The notes beneath the pieces are model-generated. The model was not told where the DNA came from, searched no databases, and saw nothing but the letters and a program-made list of their open reading frames with translations. A stretch of DNA of 33,785 nucleotides, from contig JAQUQR010000010.1 of the NCBI GenBank assembly GCA_028715985.1, forward strand, positions 1-33,785, in the 5' to 3' direction. A program made the position numbers and the translations under genes. The DNA comes from Methanocellales archaeon. GTDB lineage: Archaea > Halobacteriota > UBA148. This document shows positions 15,474 through 24,209 of this stretch, one piece after another; position 1 is the stretch's first letter; the number at the start of each line of letters is the position of its first letter.

Positions 15474-17462
15474 TTATTGTCTTCTTCTGATTAGATATGT
15501 GATCACTAGGAGCCCAACGATTGCGAATGCTGCCTCAAATCCAGGTACACTTGGCTCTTCTGTTGGCAATGGTTGTTCTTCAGGATGCGAAGGTGTTGCT
15601 ACCGGTGTTGGAGTGGGTGTTAATGTGGGTGTTGGTGTGCTGGGGTGCCCGTGTGGTGGGTGCTGGGGTGTTAATGTGGGTGTTAATGTGGGTGTTAATG
15701 TGGGTGTTAATGTGGGTGTTGGTGTGCTGGGGTGCCCGTGTGGTGGGTGCTGGGGTGTTAATGTGGGTGTTAATGTGGGTGTTAATGTGGGTGTTAATGT
15801 GGGTGTTGGTGCCGAACTTGGCTTAAACACATACAATTCATCACCAAAATAGTAATCATCTTCCTCATTTGCGAAAAAAGTAGATGTCGCATAGAGTGTC
15901 AATTCTTTTAAATTTGCAGGCATGTCTCCAATATTTGTCAGTTTTATGTCTGTAAAATCAACACCACCACCCAAATAAAGCCTACTTTCAGTAATTATAT
16001 AGTCGCCTTTTGTATAAGTTGTATTCTTCCAGCAATGATATTCGCCTTCTTCAAATGACTTAACATAATCTCTCCATATATCCTCAGCATCCCATATATA
16101 CTTCGATTCTAACCCCGTCGAATCCTTTGAATCTATGAGATTTGTGAAAATCCTAGATGTGTGCCGATATTTATCCTTGTACCATTGTGCAAGTGCCAAC
16201 GAAGTATAAACCTGCCTCAAATCTAAATAATAGTCACCATGATTCACTTCTTGAACAACCAAAGGAAGTATCATCACTTCTTCCAGCTCCATCGCATAAC
16301 GACCATATTCCTTTGCTGCTTCACTAAGATCCTCTTTACATTCATCGGAAAGAGAAGAATTTTGATTTACAATTTGATAAGTTGAATGTTCATATACCGG
16401 CTCTGATTCTATATTTAATTTTATATCAACAATATAAACTTCATCATCTGTGCCATAAACATCCGTTTTATCTGGAATGATCCAATGCCTAGTCACAGGA
16501 CTGAATAGAACGTTATCAGTGTCTTCTATTTCAGCAGGATGCCTTTTCATACATTCTTCTGCCAATTCTTCTGATTTTTTACCCAATAACTCCCAGAACT
16601 CTTCTCCAATCTCGCTTTCACATGGATTCTCATATTTACAAAAGTCCTTCTTCATCTGAAGGTCTGCTTCAAGCATAATCCTTCCCAAGTCTGTTTTTCT
16701 TAAATCTTTATCCATTATTACATCTGGTTCCCAGGGGTTTAGATTTACCCAAAATTTAGAATCTGGTAGGGTTAAGCCCGTGAAGAATGCATTTATCGAT
16801 AGCTCTGTGGCATCTGCGATGTCTATGATATTATCGCCTTCTTCTGCTCTTTTCGCTTTTAGTACGTAGCTAAAATTTTCTCCATTCTGATCCAAAGATA
16901 GTGAAATATAATTTAATTGAATTGATGAAAAATCTACACCGCCCAAAAAGTCATCATCGAGATCTGGTTTGCTTGGGTTTTCCTGCGGGTCTTTCCAATC
17001 AAGAAACAGACCCATAACCCATTCTGGACAATTTGACGATATAAATTCCCCTGTGTATCCGATATTGTTAGGATCGCCCCCTCCTAGGAGTATGATGTAG
17101 GGATAATTAACATGAAACCAAAGGTCTCTTGCGATGCGTTCTTCAAAGGAGTGTTTCTTAGCGTACCAGTCTGGCGAACTGTCAAAATAGGTCTTATAAT
17201 CTTCAGATCTATATTTTTTTAACCCGTCGATAATAGTGGATTCCGTTATTTCTCTTGCAGTATCTATGCTTATACCACCGTCTCGTTCTATATCAAATAT
17301 CACACATTCTGTATTAGATTCGGCATTAAGCGTAACTTTACTAGGATCATCAGCATCCACCAATACTATGCTACCAAAAACCGACCCAAGCATTAAAACT
17401 ATAACGACAAGTAGTGCCACAATAATTCTCCAACTTTCCCATGCAACCTCTTTTTTTTCCAT
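15474..17462 (-). CDS. PGF-CTERM surface protein with Thr-Pro stalk
   Basis: 662 residues. An N-terminal hydrophobic segment (about 13-32) serves as a signal peptide. A large domain of about 500 residues with several cysteines follows and is not recognised. Residues about 553-630 are a stalk of TPTL repeats interrupted by QHPPHGHPS. The C-terminus is PGFEAAFAIVGLLVITYLIRRRQ: the PGF-CTERM signal (PGF, hydrophobic helix, basic tail), processed by archaeosortase A and replaced by a lipid anchor. The Thr-rich stalk is a likely O-glycosylation region. The protein is therefore displayed on the cell surface. A TATA-like TTTATAAAT lies near 17539-17547. Function unknown. Confidence 0.85.
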   Translation of the reverse strand: MEKKEVAWESWRIIVALLVVIVLMLGSVFGSIVLVDADDPSKVTLNAESNTECVIFDIERDGGISIDTAREITESTIIDGLKKYRSEDYKTYFDSSPDWYAKKHSFEERIARDLWFHVNYPYIILLGGGDPNNIGYTGEFISSNCPEWVMGLFLDWKDPQENPSKPDLDDDFLGGVDFSSIQLNYISLSLDQNGENFSYVLKAKRAEEGDNIIDIADATELSINAFFTGLTLPDSKFWVNLNPWEPDVIMDKDLRKTDLGRIMLEADLQMKKDFCKYENPCESEIGEEFWELLGKKSEELAEECMKRHPAEIEDTDNVLFSPVTRHWIIPDKTDVYGTDDEVYIVDIKLNIESEPVYEHSTYQIVNQNSSLSDECKEDLSEAAKEYGRYAMELEEVMILPLVVQEVNHGDYYLDLRQVYTSLALAQWYKDKYRHTSRIFTNLIDSKDSTGLESKYIWDAEDIWRDYVKSFEEGEYHCWKNTTYTKGDYIITESRLYLGGGVDFTDIKLTNIGDMPANLKELTLYATSTFFANEEDDYYFGDELYVFKPSSAPTPTLTPTLTPTLTPTLTPQHPPHGHPSTPTPTLTPTLTPTLTPTLTPQHPPHGHPSTPTPTLTPTPTPVATPSHPEEQPLPTEEPSVPGFEAAFAIVGLLVITYLIRRRQ
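15627..15811 (-). repeat. 87-bp tandem repeats in the Thr-Pro stalk
   Basis: Units start at 15627 and 15714, with the beginning of a third at 15801; the period is 87 bp or 29 residues. Each unit itself contains 12-bp TPTL-coding repeats plus a QHPPHGHPS block. The nested structure can change stalk length in frame. Confidence 0.9.
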
Positions 17463-17799
17463 TTTACCACCCTATATTTTTGGTGTTTCTGGGTATGCTT
17501 GGAGGTATCTAGAAATGCTTAGGAACATTTAAGAGATATTTATAAATTGATATCCCTTTTCTTTAAAACTTTCGCTCATTGGTTCTGCTAAAAATTTAGA
17601 AGTTAATGGGTCTTAGACTCATGAGTTTAGCCCCATGAATCGGACAGTCTTATTGAAGATACAAACTGAAAAATTCTACGTTACAATTCTTTTTTACGCC
17701 ACTTCCTCAAATCCCACAGTCCACCTCCAACCCCTCATCACATTCCTAGCCCCCTCTCTAATCCTTGGACTTGGGATCTAAATTCAAGAATGCCTTACC
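17463..17799. other. Non-coding gap between surface-protein genes
   Basis: A minus-strand TATA-like element at 17539-17547 probably serves the PGF-CTERM gene. The stretch 17690-17760 is C/T-rich on the plus strand. No gene or RNA fold is recognised. Confidence 0.4.
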
Positions 17800-18612
17800 C
17801 TAACTAAACATTAACACTATCCTTGCTGCCTCCATCTGTGTGATCGTCTTATCCTCGGCGTATTCGCTAAGTTTCTTAATGTCCGATAGGGTGAGCTTAA
17901 TCTCAGGAAGACCCCCTGTCGAGCCTTCAGTAAATACAATGGTGCTTTTTGTCCTGTCATACTCAGCGACATATTGACCAAGCACCACTGTGTCATCGGT
18001 AACAATGATCTGGTACCTAGTGGAAACGGTCTCAGGAAGGTTGAATTTGATTGATATTGGAGTATTAAGAAAAGCCTTTTCGTATATATCCAGAAATGCT
18101 TCAGGTCCCATCGTCCTCATTTCCGCCTCTTCTCGCACCGTTGCGCTGAGTCTATTGCTCGCCTCTAATGCATTCTCTAAGCCCTTCTTGCTCTGCTCAG
18201 GCATCCTTGGAGAGTTCAGCAGGTTTTGGAGAACTTCGGTATGTCTGTCAAGTTGTTTTTCTGCATCGTTAAGGGCGCCCATTTCAACCCTCTCCCTGTT
18301 TGTGGTGCTTATCTGATCGCTTTTTTTTGCGTATTCCGATGCTATCTGAGGAATGAGATCCTCTCTGCTGTTCTCCGTACACCACTCCATTTCATCCACC
18401 CGTTTTTGGGCGTGTGTCAGTTGCTTGGCTAACTTGGATTCTGGAGATATTGAGAGAGTTTCCCAAAGGTTCTCCACTCGCAAGTTCAATGAATACAATG
18501 CCTTATTTTTGAGGATGATCTCGTTTACCTTTGCCGTCTCCTGTGCAGCTACGGGCACAACGCTCAGCAAATACATCAATATTATTGCCATTCCTAGGAT
18601 TTTTTGTCTCAT
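17800..18612 (-). CDS. Exported DUF5667-like helical protein
   Basis: 270 residues with a clear signal peptide (MRQKILGMAIILMYLLSVVP, cleavage near VAAQE). Residues about 30-165 are a helical, charged region ('YSLNLRVENLWETLSISPES... LAKQLTHAQKRVDEME ... ALNDAEKQLDRHTEVLQNLL') that resembles the DUF5667 domain of archaeal and bacterial exported proteins. The last 85 residues form a mixed alpha/beta region (FNLPETVSTRYQIIVTDDTV and following) that I do not recognise. There is no membrane anchor after the signal. The gene stands alone and its function is unknown. Confidence 0.7.
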   Translation of the reverse strand: MRQKILGMAIILMYLLSVVPVAAQETAKVNEIILKNKALYSLNLRVENLWETLSISPESKLAKQLTHAQKRVDEMEWCTENSREDLIPQIASEYAKKSDQISTTNRERVEMGALNDAEKQLDRHTEVLQNLLNSPRMPEQSKKGLENALEASNRLSATVREEAEMRTMGPEAFLDIYEKAFLNTPISIKFNLPETVSTRYQIIVTDDTVVLGQYVAEYDRTKSTIVFTEGSTGGLPEIKLTLSDIKKLSEYAEDKTITQMEAARIVLMFS

Positions 18613-18744
18613 TTTACCGTCTTATTTATTTTACCAATCCTCTCAATTCTCAACTTAATTGTAACCCTATTTATCTATATGTATTTATTCTATATTTCAT
18701 TCATGGTGTGCCGATTGTATCTCAATTAAGCGCTTCCACCACGC

Positions 18745-18758
18745 TTAAACTTATATTG
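18745..18758 (+). promoter_or_regulatory. TATA box of the mtd operon
   Basis: TTAAACTTATATTG contains a TATA core centred about 27 nt before the mtd ATG, predicting a leaderless or nearly leaderless mtd transcript. Confidence 0.5.
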
Positions 18759-18779
18759 CGTTCTGCATAATGAATTATC

Positions 18780-19592
18780 ATGGCGAAAATAGGTGTCATA
18801 AAACTTGGGAATTTAGGGATCTCTCAGGTCGTTGACTTACTGCTGGACGAGAGAGCTGATAGGGATATAGACGTTCGCACAGCAGGTTCGGGGGCAAAGA
18901 TGGGGGCAGGTGAAGCCGTGGACATGGCCACCTTGATGGACTGGGACCCTGACCTGGTGGTTGTGGTCAGTCCCAACGCCTCACTTCCCGGACCGACCAA
19001 GGCAAGAGAATCCGTTGGCGATAAACCCTGCATCGTCATCTCCGATGCGCCTGCGAAGAAGATTACGGATGAGCTGGCAGAAAAAGGCTTTGGATACATC
19101 CTTCTAAGGGGCGATCCCCTCATTGGCGCAAGGCGAGAGTTCCTCGATCCGGCTGAGATGGCACTCTTTAATTCAGATGTTTTGAAGGTGTTAGCGACAT
19201 GTGGTGCGGCACGCTTGGTCCAGGAAGAACTGGATGCAGCCATCGAGGGCATTCGACAGGGAGACTTGAAGCTACCACACATCATCGCAGGTGCTGAGAC
19301 GGTGGTCGAGAGAGCGAGGTTCTCAAATCCCTATGCCAAGGCAAAGGCAATAGCTGCATACAAGATGGCTGAACTCGTTGCGGAGATGAACGTTCAAACG
19401 TGTTTCGTCATAAAGGAACCTTCCGGATACATTATGATGGGGGCTGCTGCCCACGAGGTTATGAGGGCTGCTGCATTGCTTGCTGACGCTGCAAGGGAAC
19501 TCGAGAAGAGTGGCAACACGGTTTCTCGAAGGCCCCATGCCAGCGCAGGGCAAATCCTGGATAAGTCTACTTTGCTGGAGAAGCCAAGGTGA
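18780..19592 (+). CDS. mtd: F420-dependent methylene-H4MPT dehydrogenase
   Basis: The 270-residue enzyme interconverts methylene- and methenyl-tetrahydromethanopterin using coenzyme F420 as hydride carrier, a core step of methanogenesis and of reverse methanogenesis. The start MAKIGVIKLGNLGISQVVDL, the block RTAGSGAKMGAGEAVD at about 34-49 and DPDLVVVVSPN followed by GPTKARE at about 57-77 are characteristic of Mtd. The length is close to the usual 275-280. No membrane segment is present, and the enzyme is cytosolic. The gene is followed after 3 bp by a zinc-ribbon gene. The corrinoid protein and CODH/ACS genes lie in the next 12 kb, so C1 genes cluster here. Confidence 0.97.
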   Translation: MAKIGVIKLGNLGISQVVDLLLDERADRDIDVRTAGSGAKMGAGEAVDMATLMDWDPDLVVVVSPNASLPGPTKARESVGDKPCIVISDAPAKKITDELAEKGFGYILLRGDPLIGARREFLDPAEMALFNSDVLKVLATCGAARLVQEELDAAIEGIRQGDLKLPHIIAGAETVVERARFSNPYAKAKAIAAYKMAELVAEMNVQTCFVIKEPSGYIMMGAAAHEVMRAAALLADAARELEKSGNTVSRRPHASAGQILDKSTLLEKPR

Positions 19593-19595
19593 AAA

Positions 19596-20117
19596 ATGAA
19601 CAAGTGCCTGACCTGTGATATGATTCACATGCTTGACAAAAGCTATCCTGTCAGAGAGGCAAGACACGGGACGTCATCAGGAAGGTGCGATTGGCATGCT
19701 TGGGATGATGATGGGGTGTGGATTTGCGATGTCTGCGGGAGAGCCCAGTTCGATGAAAACCTAGCCTGGTGCCCCAGACACGACAAATATGTTTGCAGGA
19801 GTTGCGCAGAACATAAAAAAATAGAAGAAAAGTATTGGTTTTGGTCATACTATTTTCTTGTTAAGTGCCCCTCCTGCGGGGAGGAGCACCCCACTCTAAG
19901 CAGGGCAGAGTATCTGGGGGAGCATCCATGGCAGACAAACCCCTATGCATGCAGGGATATGCCGATATGGTATCCCGGGGGCAGAATTCTAACTGAGGTC
20001 CCAAAAAAGAAAATAATTTCATGCCCCTCTTGCAAAAGGCAATTAACGATAAGCAAGGTTGGAGAATATCAGTGTCCCTCATGCCATAACAGGTTCGTCG
20101 TAAAAGGAAAAATTTAA
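19596..20117 (+). CDS. Multi-zinc-ribbon protein co-transcribed with mtd
   Basis: 173 residues with many CxxC knuckles: CLTC at 4-7, CDVC near 46, a further CxRH and CRSC pair near 59-71, CPSC near 91, CPSC near 143 and CPSC near 158. This suggests at least three zinc ribbons, or an iron-sulfur site in some of them. Trp and Tyr residues are unusually frequent. No family name is recognised. The ATG lies three bases after the mtd stop with AGGTGA four bases upstream, so it is translated from the mtd message. A role linked to Mtd or its expression is possible but is only inferred from the operon. Confidence 0.8.
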   Translation: MNKCLTCDMIHMLDKSYPVREARHGTSSGRCDWHAWDDDGVWICDVCGRAQFDENLAWCPRHDKYVCRSCAEHKKIEEKYWFWSYYFLVKCPSCGEEHPTLSRAEYLGEHPWQTNPYACRDMPIWYPGGRILTEVPKKKIISCPSCKRQLTISKVGEYQCPSCHNRFVVKGKI

Positions 20118-20120
20118 TAA

Positions 20121-20130
20121 ATTTTTGTTT
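20121..20130 (+). terminator. T-tract after the mtd operon
   Basis: ATTTTTGTTT follows the stop codon at 20117 within an AT-rich inverted repeat (AAAAATTT...AAATTTTT). It is a plausible archaeal terminator. Confidence 0.4.
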
Positions 20131-20316
20131 GCTCTATGTGAATGATATATGGTGGTTGATATAGCATAGCACACCACTCAAGCCCTTCAGGCTCCTTACC
20201 TCATTCAGGCATTACCGATATTTTGCAATCTTAGCCTTCTTTAGTAATTGATATTTATTTTCATCTGTAACGTAATTATGTGCTTGCGCACAGACGTAAA
20301 GTAGCTATCTATCTAT

Positions 20317-20949
20317 TTATTTAATCCCCAAAATCTCCTTTGCCTTCACTACCGCTTCTCTGGCGTCTCCGGCATATGCATCCGCACCTATCTCCTCCGC
20401 AAATTTCTGTGTGACCGGCGCGCCACCGACCATTACCTTCACATCATCCCTCAACCGCACACTTTCTAACGCCCTGATGACATCCTTCATCGAAGACAGG
20501 GTGGCGTTGAGCAATGCAGACAACCCCAATATATCTGGTTTTTTTGTCCTGACGATCTCCACGAAGCTATCAGGCGGAACATCTATGCCCACATCGATAA
20601 CCTGAAAACCGGCACCCTCCAGCATCATCGCAACGAGATTCTTGCCGATATCATGTATGTCCCCCTTCACCGTACCTATCGCTATTATCCCCAAGGGTTC
20701 CATGTCGCTTCTGGAAAGCAGGGGTTTCAGTATTTCCAGCGAGGCATGCATAGCCCTTGCAGACATAAGGACTTCTGGAACCGATATCTCTTTCTTTTTA
20801 AATCTTATCCCAACGATGTCCATTCCCGGTATTAGTCCCTTGTTGACGATTGCCTCGGGTTTAACCCCCTGCTCCAAAAACTCTTCAGTTAGCCTTTTCA
20901 CCTCTGGCATATTGCCATCTACAAGGGATTTGGACATCTCGTCTAGCAT
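20317..20949 (-). CDS. Stand-alone corrinoid protein, MtaC/MtbC/MttC type
   Basis: The 210-residue cobalamin-binding methyl carrier has the two-domain build of methanol and methylamine corrinoid proteins. A helical cap covers about 1-85. A Rossmann-like B12 domain covers about 86-208, with GDIHDIGKN at 96-104 (His99 is the lower cobalt ligand), SALLNATLSSMK at about 145-156 and VMVGGAPVT at about 172-180. In family members the carrier takes a methyl group from a substrate methyltransferase and passes it to CoM or tetrahydropterin. No such methyltransferase lies in this window. AGGTGA four bases before the ATG supports the start. It is divergent from a corrinoid reactivase gene 87 bp away. Confidence 0.92.
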   Translation of the reverse strand: MLDEMSKSLVDGNMPEVKRLTEEFLEQGVKPEAIVNKGLIPGMDIVGIRFKKKEISVPEVLMSARAMHASLEILKPLLSRSDMEPLGIIAIGTVKGDIHDIGKNLVAMMLEGAGFQVIDVGIDVPPDSFVEIVRTKKPDILGLSALLNATLSSMKDVIRALESVRLRDDVKVMVGGAPVTQKFAEEIGADAYAGDAREAVVKAKEILGIK

Positions 20950-21005
20950 CTATTCACCTTTATTCACTTGATTGCTAATGACTTTTTCTGAGAAGGACAG
21001 TTAGC

Positions 21006-21012
21006 TTTAAAA
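21006..21012 (+). promoter_or_regulatory. TATA-like element of the reactivase gene
   Basis: TTTAAAA lies about 26 nt before the ATG at 21037, inside the 87-bp divergent region shared with the corrinoid protein gene. Confidence 0.4.
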
Positions 21013-21036
21013 CAGACGCGCTCATCCTATTTAAGG

Positions 21037-22845
21037 ATGGAAATAGTTTTTCAGCCAGATGGGAAGAGAGTTCGGGTGGATAAGGGAACGACCATCATGG
21101 AAGCCGCTGTCACCGCAGGCATTCCTTTGGAGACGGTATGTGGTGGCAAGGGAATCTGTGGCAAATGTAAGGTCAGGCTGATCAAGGGCGATTCTCTGGG
21201 AGGAGATGCCAAAGGGGATCTCGTGTTGGCTTGTCAGACCAAACTAATCAGCGATGCAGTCATAGAGGTTCCAGCAGGTACAAGGCTTCTGGAGCAAAAA
21301 ATACTCGTCGGGGGGGTGGAGAAAAAAATACCTCTCAACCCTAACGTGCGTAAGGTATATCTGAAACTGGCCAAGCCCTCCTTGAGCGATCAAAAATCGG
21401 ATTTGAGCAGAATAACATGCGCTCTAGAAAGGAAGGGCATCGTTTTAGGGAATGTCAGTCTTGACTTCATAAGGCAACTTCCAATCAAGCTCAGGAACTC
21501 AGATTTCAAGGTCACGGTCATATTAATCGGCAATGATCTGGTGGGGATGGAAGAGGGAGATACGACCGACAAAAACTATGGCATTAGCTTCGACATAGGT
21601 ACGACGACCGTTGTTGGTTACCTGGTTGACCTAAATACGGGCAAGGAGATGGCCGTTGCCTCAAGAATGAATCCCCAGGTGGTATATGGGGAGGACGTGG
21701 TATCAAGGATAGATTTTGCCAAGACCGAGGAGGGCCTGAGGGAGCTAAATGACAAGATCATCCAAGCTGTCAATGAGATAATCGATGAAGTCAGCGTTTG
21801 CACGGAAAACATCTATGAGGTAAGCATTGTTGGAAATACCTGCATGCTCCATCTGTTTCTGAACATAACCCCCACGAGCTTGGCCCTCTCGCCGTATGTT
21901 TCCGCTTTCAAGGATCCAGTTAACATAAAAGCAAGTGAGCTGGGGGTAAAGGTCAACGAAAAAGCGAATATACATGTTTTGCCAACCATAGCGGGTTTCG
22001 TTGGTGCCGACACCATTGGCGTATTGCTGGCATCTCAGCTGGATGAGGGAAATGACGTTAGGTTGGCGATAGATATCGGTACCAATGTAGAGATAGCTCT
22101 GGGGTCTAAGGAAAAGGTCATTGCCTGCTCTGCTGCAGCTGGTCCTGCATTTGAAGGGGCAAAAATCCGGCATGGAATGAGGGCTGCTCCGGGAGCGATA
22201 CATAGGGTTGTCATTTCGGATGGCGTTGTCTATGGAAAAACGATCGATAATGCCATGGCGAGAGGCATAACCGGCTCTGGGCTTGTGGATGCCGTAGCTG
22301 AGATGTTGAAGAACCGTATCATTAGCAATAGTGGGAAGATTTCAGATGACCCGGAGATATATGCCTTGTATGGCGACAGGTTGGTTCACGAGGGGGGTGA
22401 GGCTGCGTTCCTCTTGGCTAGAGGCATTACTGTGACACAGGGCGACATCAGAGAGCTTCAACTGGCCAAAGGCGCCATCTATGCTGGTATCAATATATTG
22501 ATGAAAGATCTAGGAATATGTGACATCAAAGAAATACTTCTGGCTGGAGCTTTTGGCACATCACTGCCCAAGGAAAATGCACAGGTGATTGGGCTGATCC
22601 CGGATATACCTCTGGACAGGGTGAAAGACATTGGTAATGCTGCAGGGGTGGGATCTAAGATGGCATTAATATCGAAAAATGAGCGATTAAAGGCAGAACT
22701 CCTGTCTGAAAAAGTGGAATACGTGGAATTATCCGGAAGAAAGGATTTCCAGGATGAGTTCATGGATGCCATGTTCTTCCCGCATTCAAACTTGGATTAC
22801 TTTCCAAACGTTGCTAGGCTTGTCCACTCCACTTCTTTTCGATGA
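21037..22845 (+). CDS. RACo-like corrinoid reactivation ATPase, [2Fe-2S] type
   Basis: 602 residues, close to bacterial RACo (about 630). Residues 1-95 are a plant-type ferredoxin domain with C35-x5-C41-x2-C44-x21-C66 binding [2Fe-2S]. A linker and middle domain follow. From about 181 an ASKHA ATPase fold is seen: FDIGTTTVVGYLVD, then AIDIGTNVEIALGSK at about 344-358, AAGPAFEGAKIR at about 370-381, GITGSGLVDAV at about 410-420 and LLAGAFGTSLPKENA at about 504-518. Proteins of this kind use ATP to return inactive Co(II) corrinoid to Co(I). The clients here could be CdhDE, the adjacent corrinoid protein, or both. The typical methanogen enzyme RamA has 4Fe-4S sites instead. The last 32 bases overlap cdhE tail to tail. 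Confidence 0.88.
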   Translation: MEIVFQPDGKRVRVDKGTTIMEAAVTAGIPLETVCGGKGICGKCKVRLIKGDSLGGDAKGDLVLACQTKLISDAVIEVPAGTRLLEQKILVGGVEKKIPLNPNVRKVYLKLAKPSLSDQKSDLSRITCALERKGIVLGNVSLDFIRQLPIKLRNSDFKVTVILIGNDLVGMEEGDTTDKNYGISFDIGTTTVVGYLVDLNTGKEMAVASRMNPQVVYGEDVVSRIDFAKTEEGLRELNDKIIQAVNEIIDEVSVCTENIYEVSIVGNTCMLHLFLNITPTSLALSPYVSAFKDPVNIKASELGVKVNEKANIHVLPTIAGFVGADTIGVLLASQLDEGNDVRLAIDIGTNVEIALGSKEKVIACSAAAGPAFEGAKIRHGMRAAPGAIHRVVISDGVVYGKTIDNAMARGITGSGLVDAVAEMLKNRIISNSGKISDDPEIYALYGDRLVHEGGEAAFLLARGITVTQGDIRELQLAKGAIYAGINILMKDLGICDIKEILLAGAFGTSLPKENAQVIGLIPDIPLDRVKDIGNAAGVGSKMALISKNERLKAELLSEKVEYVELSGRKDFQDEFMDAMFFPHSNLDYFPNVARLVHSTSFR

Positions 22846-24202
22846 AATCCTCTATGCCTGAGGAATCCCTGGGGCCGACCAAAACCTCCCAGCCGCTCTG
22901 AATCTCCAGGTCCCCACTGATTCGGGAAGAAAATCCAGGTATTATGATCTTTCTGTGTATAACCTCTTTCTCGACTCCACTGTTTTTGATGGCTTCCTTT
23001 GCCTTGAAAGCATCCAATTTCCCACCTGCGACCGAGGCTTCAACGCCCAATCCCTCCGTATCGATCACCAAAAGATAGCAATCGACGCCTGCCGACTCCA
23101 GGTCTGATGCGACAGTGTAATAAGTTAGAGCAAAGTTCGTGGTCATAAGGACAGGTGCATTCTCATCAGGATCGCCAAACCTCCTTAACCCTGCTTCGAC
23201 TGCAACCGGCTTTCTCGGATCAGTGTAGATGTTTTGTCTCAAGGTGATGACCGGGAGCAAAGCCCATATTTCTGGCGTATGGAGAATTATGAGGTCAGCA
23301 TATTTGTCTATCATGATCGCAGCGATCATGGCCTCTTTGGAAGCATCTCCCCCACTCAGCCAGACGGTGGCCGGCACTCCCAACAAAGGATACCCGATAT
23401 CCCCGTTCCAAATGGCTGCCCTCCTCGATGCCACAAAATTACCAAATGTGTTCGCAAGGTATTTACCCTCCACATGTGATCCCGGGTCGAGGACTATATC
23501 CTCTGCTCCCACGGATTCCAGGGCTTTTACCACCGACTTTAGTTCTGCCATATCGTCATCGGCAAAAGCCACCACGGGACAATTGTATTTCACAGCCAGC
23601 CTTCCGACCTCTTCCCACGTATCCCTGGTCGCTGCATAGATTAGCGGCCTCTCATGTCCCGCGACCTTTAAACCCTCCTCCAGCACAGAGGGAGTCCAAG
23701 AGCATAGTATCAGCGGTTTTTTCGCCTCACCCAACACTTTTGATACGCATTGGGCAAATCTATCTGGGTCGTTTGATGTTGATCGAATGGCAATAATATC
23801 CAGTTTTAGTTCTTCGCCTATTCGCTTGAAGCAAAAATCGTTAACATATCTGACCCTCTCTACTAACTCCTCATCATTCATCTCATCATGAACATCCAAG
23901 GCAATGGCGGTCTTGTTGAAATATGTAAGTTCATGTCGAAAGATGATCTCCTCCCCGCCAGTCTTGACCGCCTTATCTCCAACGCCGACGATCACCTCTT
24001 TAACGCCCGGAGCAAGCATTTCTTTCAGGCTATGGTATTTCTCAGCAAAATTCGGTTGCTTCAGCGTAGGGCAGTCCTCAAGCTTGACGGCTCTTTCTAT
24101 GAGTTGCGAAGCAAAAGCCATGCAAGTTTTTTCGCCGCACTCTCCGCAGTTTGTTTTCGGCAAGTAGTTGTAGATGTCCAGCGGTCCGATCTTCTTGGCC
24201 AT
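22814..24202 (-). CDS. cdhE: CODH/ACS corrinoid iron-sulfur protein large subunit (gamma)
   Basis: The 462-residue gamma subunit carries a methyl group on cobalamin between tetrahydromethanopterin and the A cluster of acetyl-CoA synthase. The N-terminal C19-x2-C22-x4-C27-x16-C44 motif (TNCGECGEKTC ... DCP) binds [4Fe-4S] used for low-potential reduction of cobalt. A TIM-barrel methyltransferase-like region follows. The C-terminal part, from about residue 325, is the cobalamin-binding domain. Length is normal. It is the last gene of the operon, seven bases after cdhD, and its ribosome binding site (AGGTAGGAT) lies over the cdhD stop. It overlaps the reactivase gene on the other strand. Confidence 0.97.
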   Translation of the reverse strand: MAKKIGPLDIYNYLPKTNCGECGEKTCMAFASQLIERAVKLEDCPTLKQPNFAEKYHSLKEMLAPGVKEVIVGVGDKAVKTGGEEIIFRHELTYFNKTAIALDVHDEMNDEELVERVRYVNDFCFKRIGEELKLDIIAIRSTSNDPDRFAQCVSKVLGEAKKPLILCSWTPSVLEEGLKVAGHERPLIYAATRDTWEEVGRLAVKYNCPVVAFADDDMAELKSVVKALESVGAEDIVLDPGSHVEGKYLANTFGNFVASRRAAIWNGDIGYPLLGVPATVWLSGGDASKEAMIAAIMIDKYADLIILHTPEIWALLPVITLRQNIYTDPRKPVAVEAGLRRFGDPDENAPVLMTTNFALTYYTVASDLESAGVDCYLLVIDTEGLGVEASVAGGKLDAFKAKEAIKNSGVEKEVIHRKIIIPGFSSRISGDLEIQSGWEVLVGPRDSSGIEDFIEKKWSGQA

Positions 24203-24209
24203 TCTTATC

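Noticed and set aside
15627-15811. Possible CRISPR array
   Set aside because: The repeats are contiguous, in frame and without unique spacers. They encode a protein stalk.
15469-15852. Plus-strand Val-Gly-Asn repeat frame
   Set aside because: It is the reverse reading of the Thr-Pro stalk in the PGF-CTERM protein.
20279-20292. TGTGCTTGCGCACA hairpin as terminator of the corrinoid gene
   Set aside because: The stem is only five pairs and no T-run follows on the minus strand.
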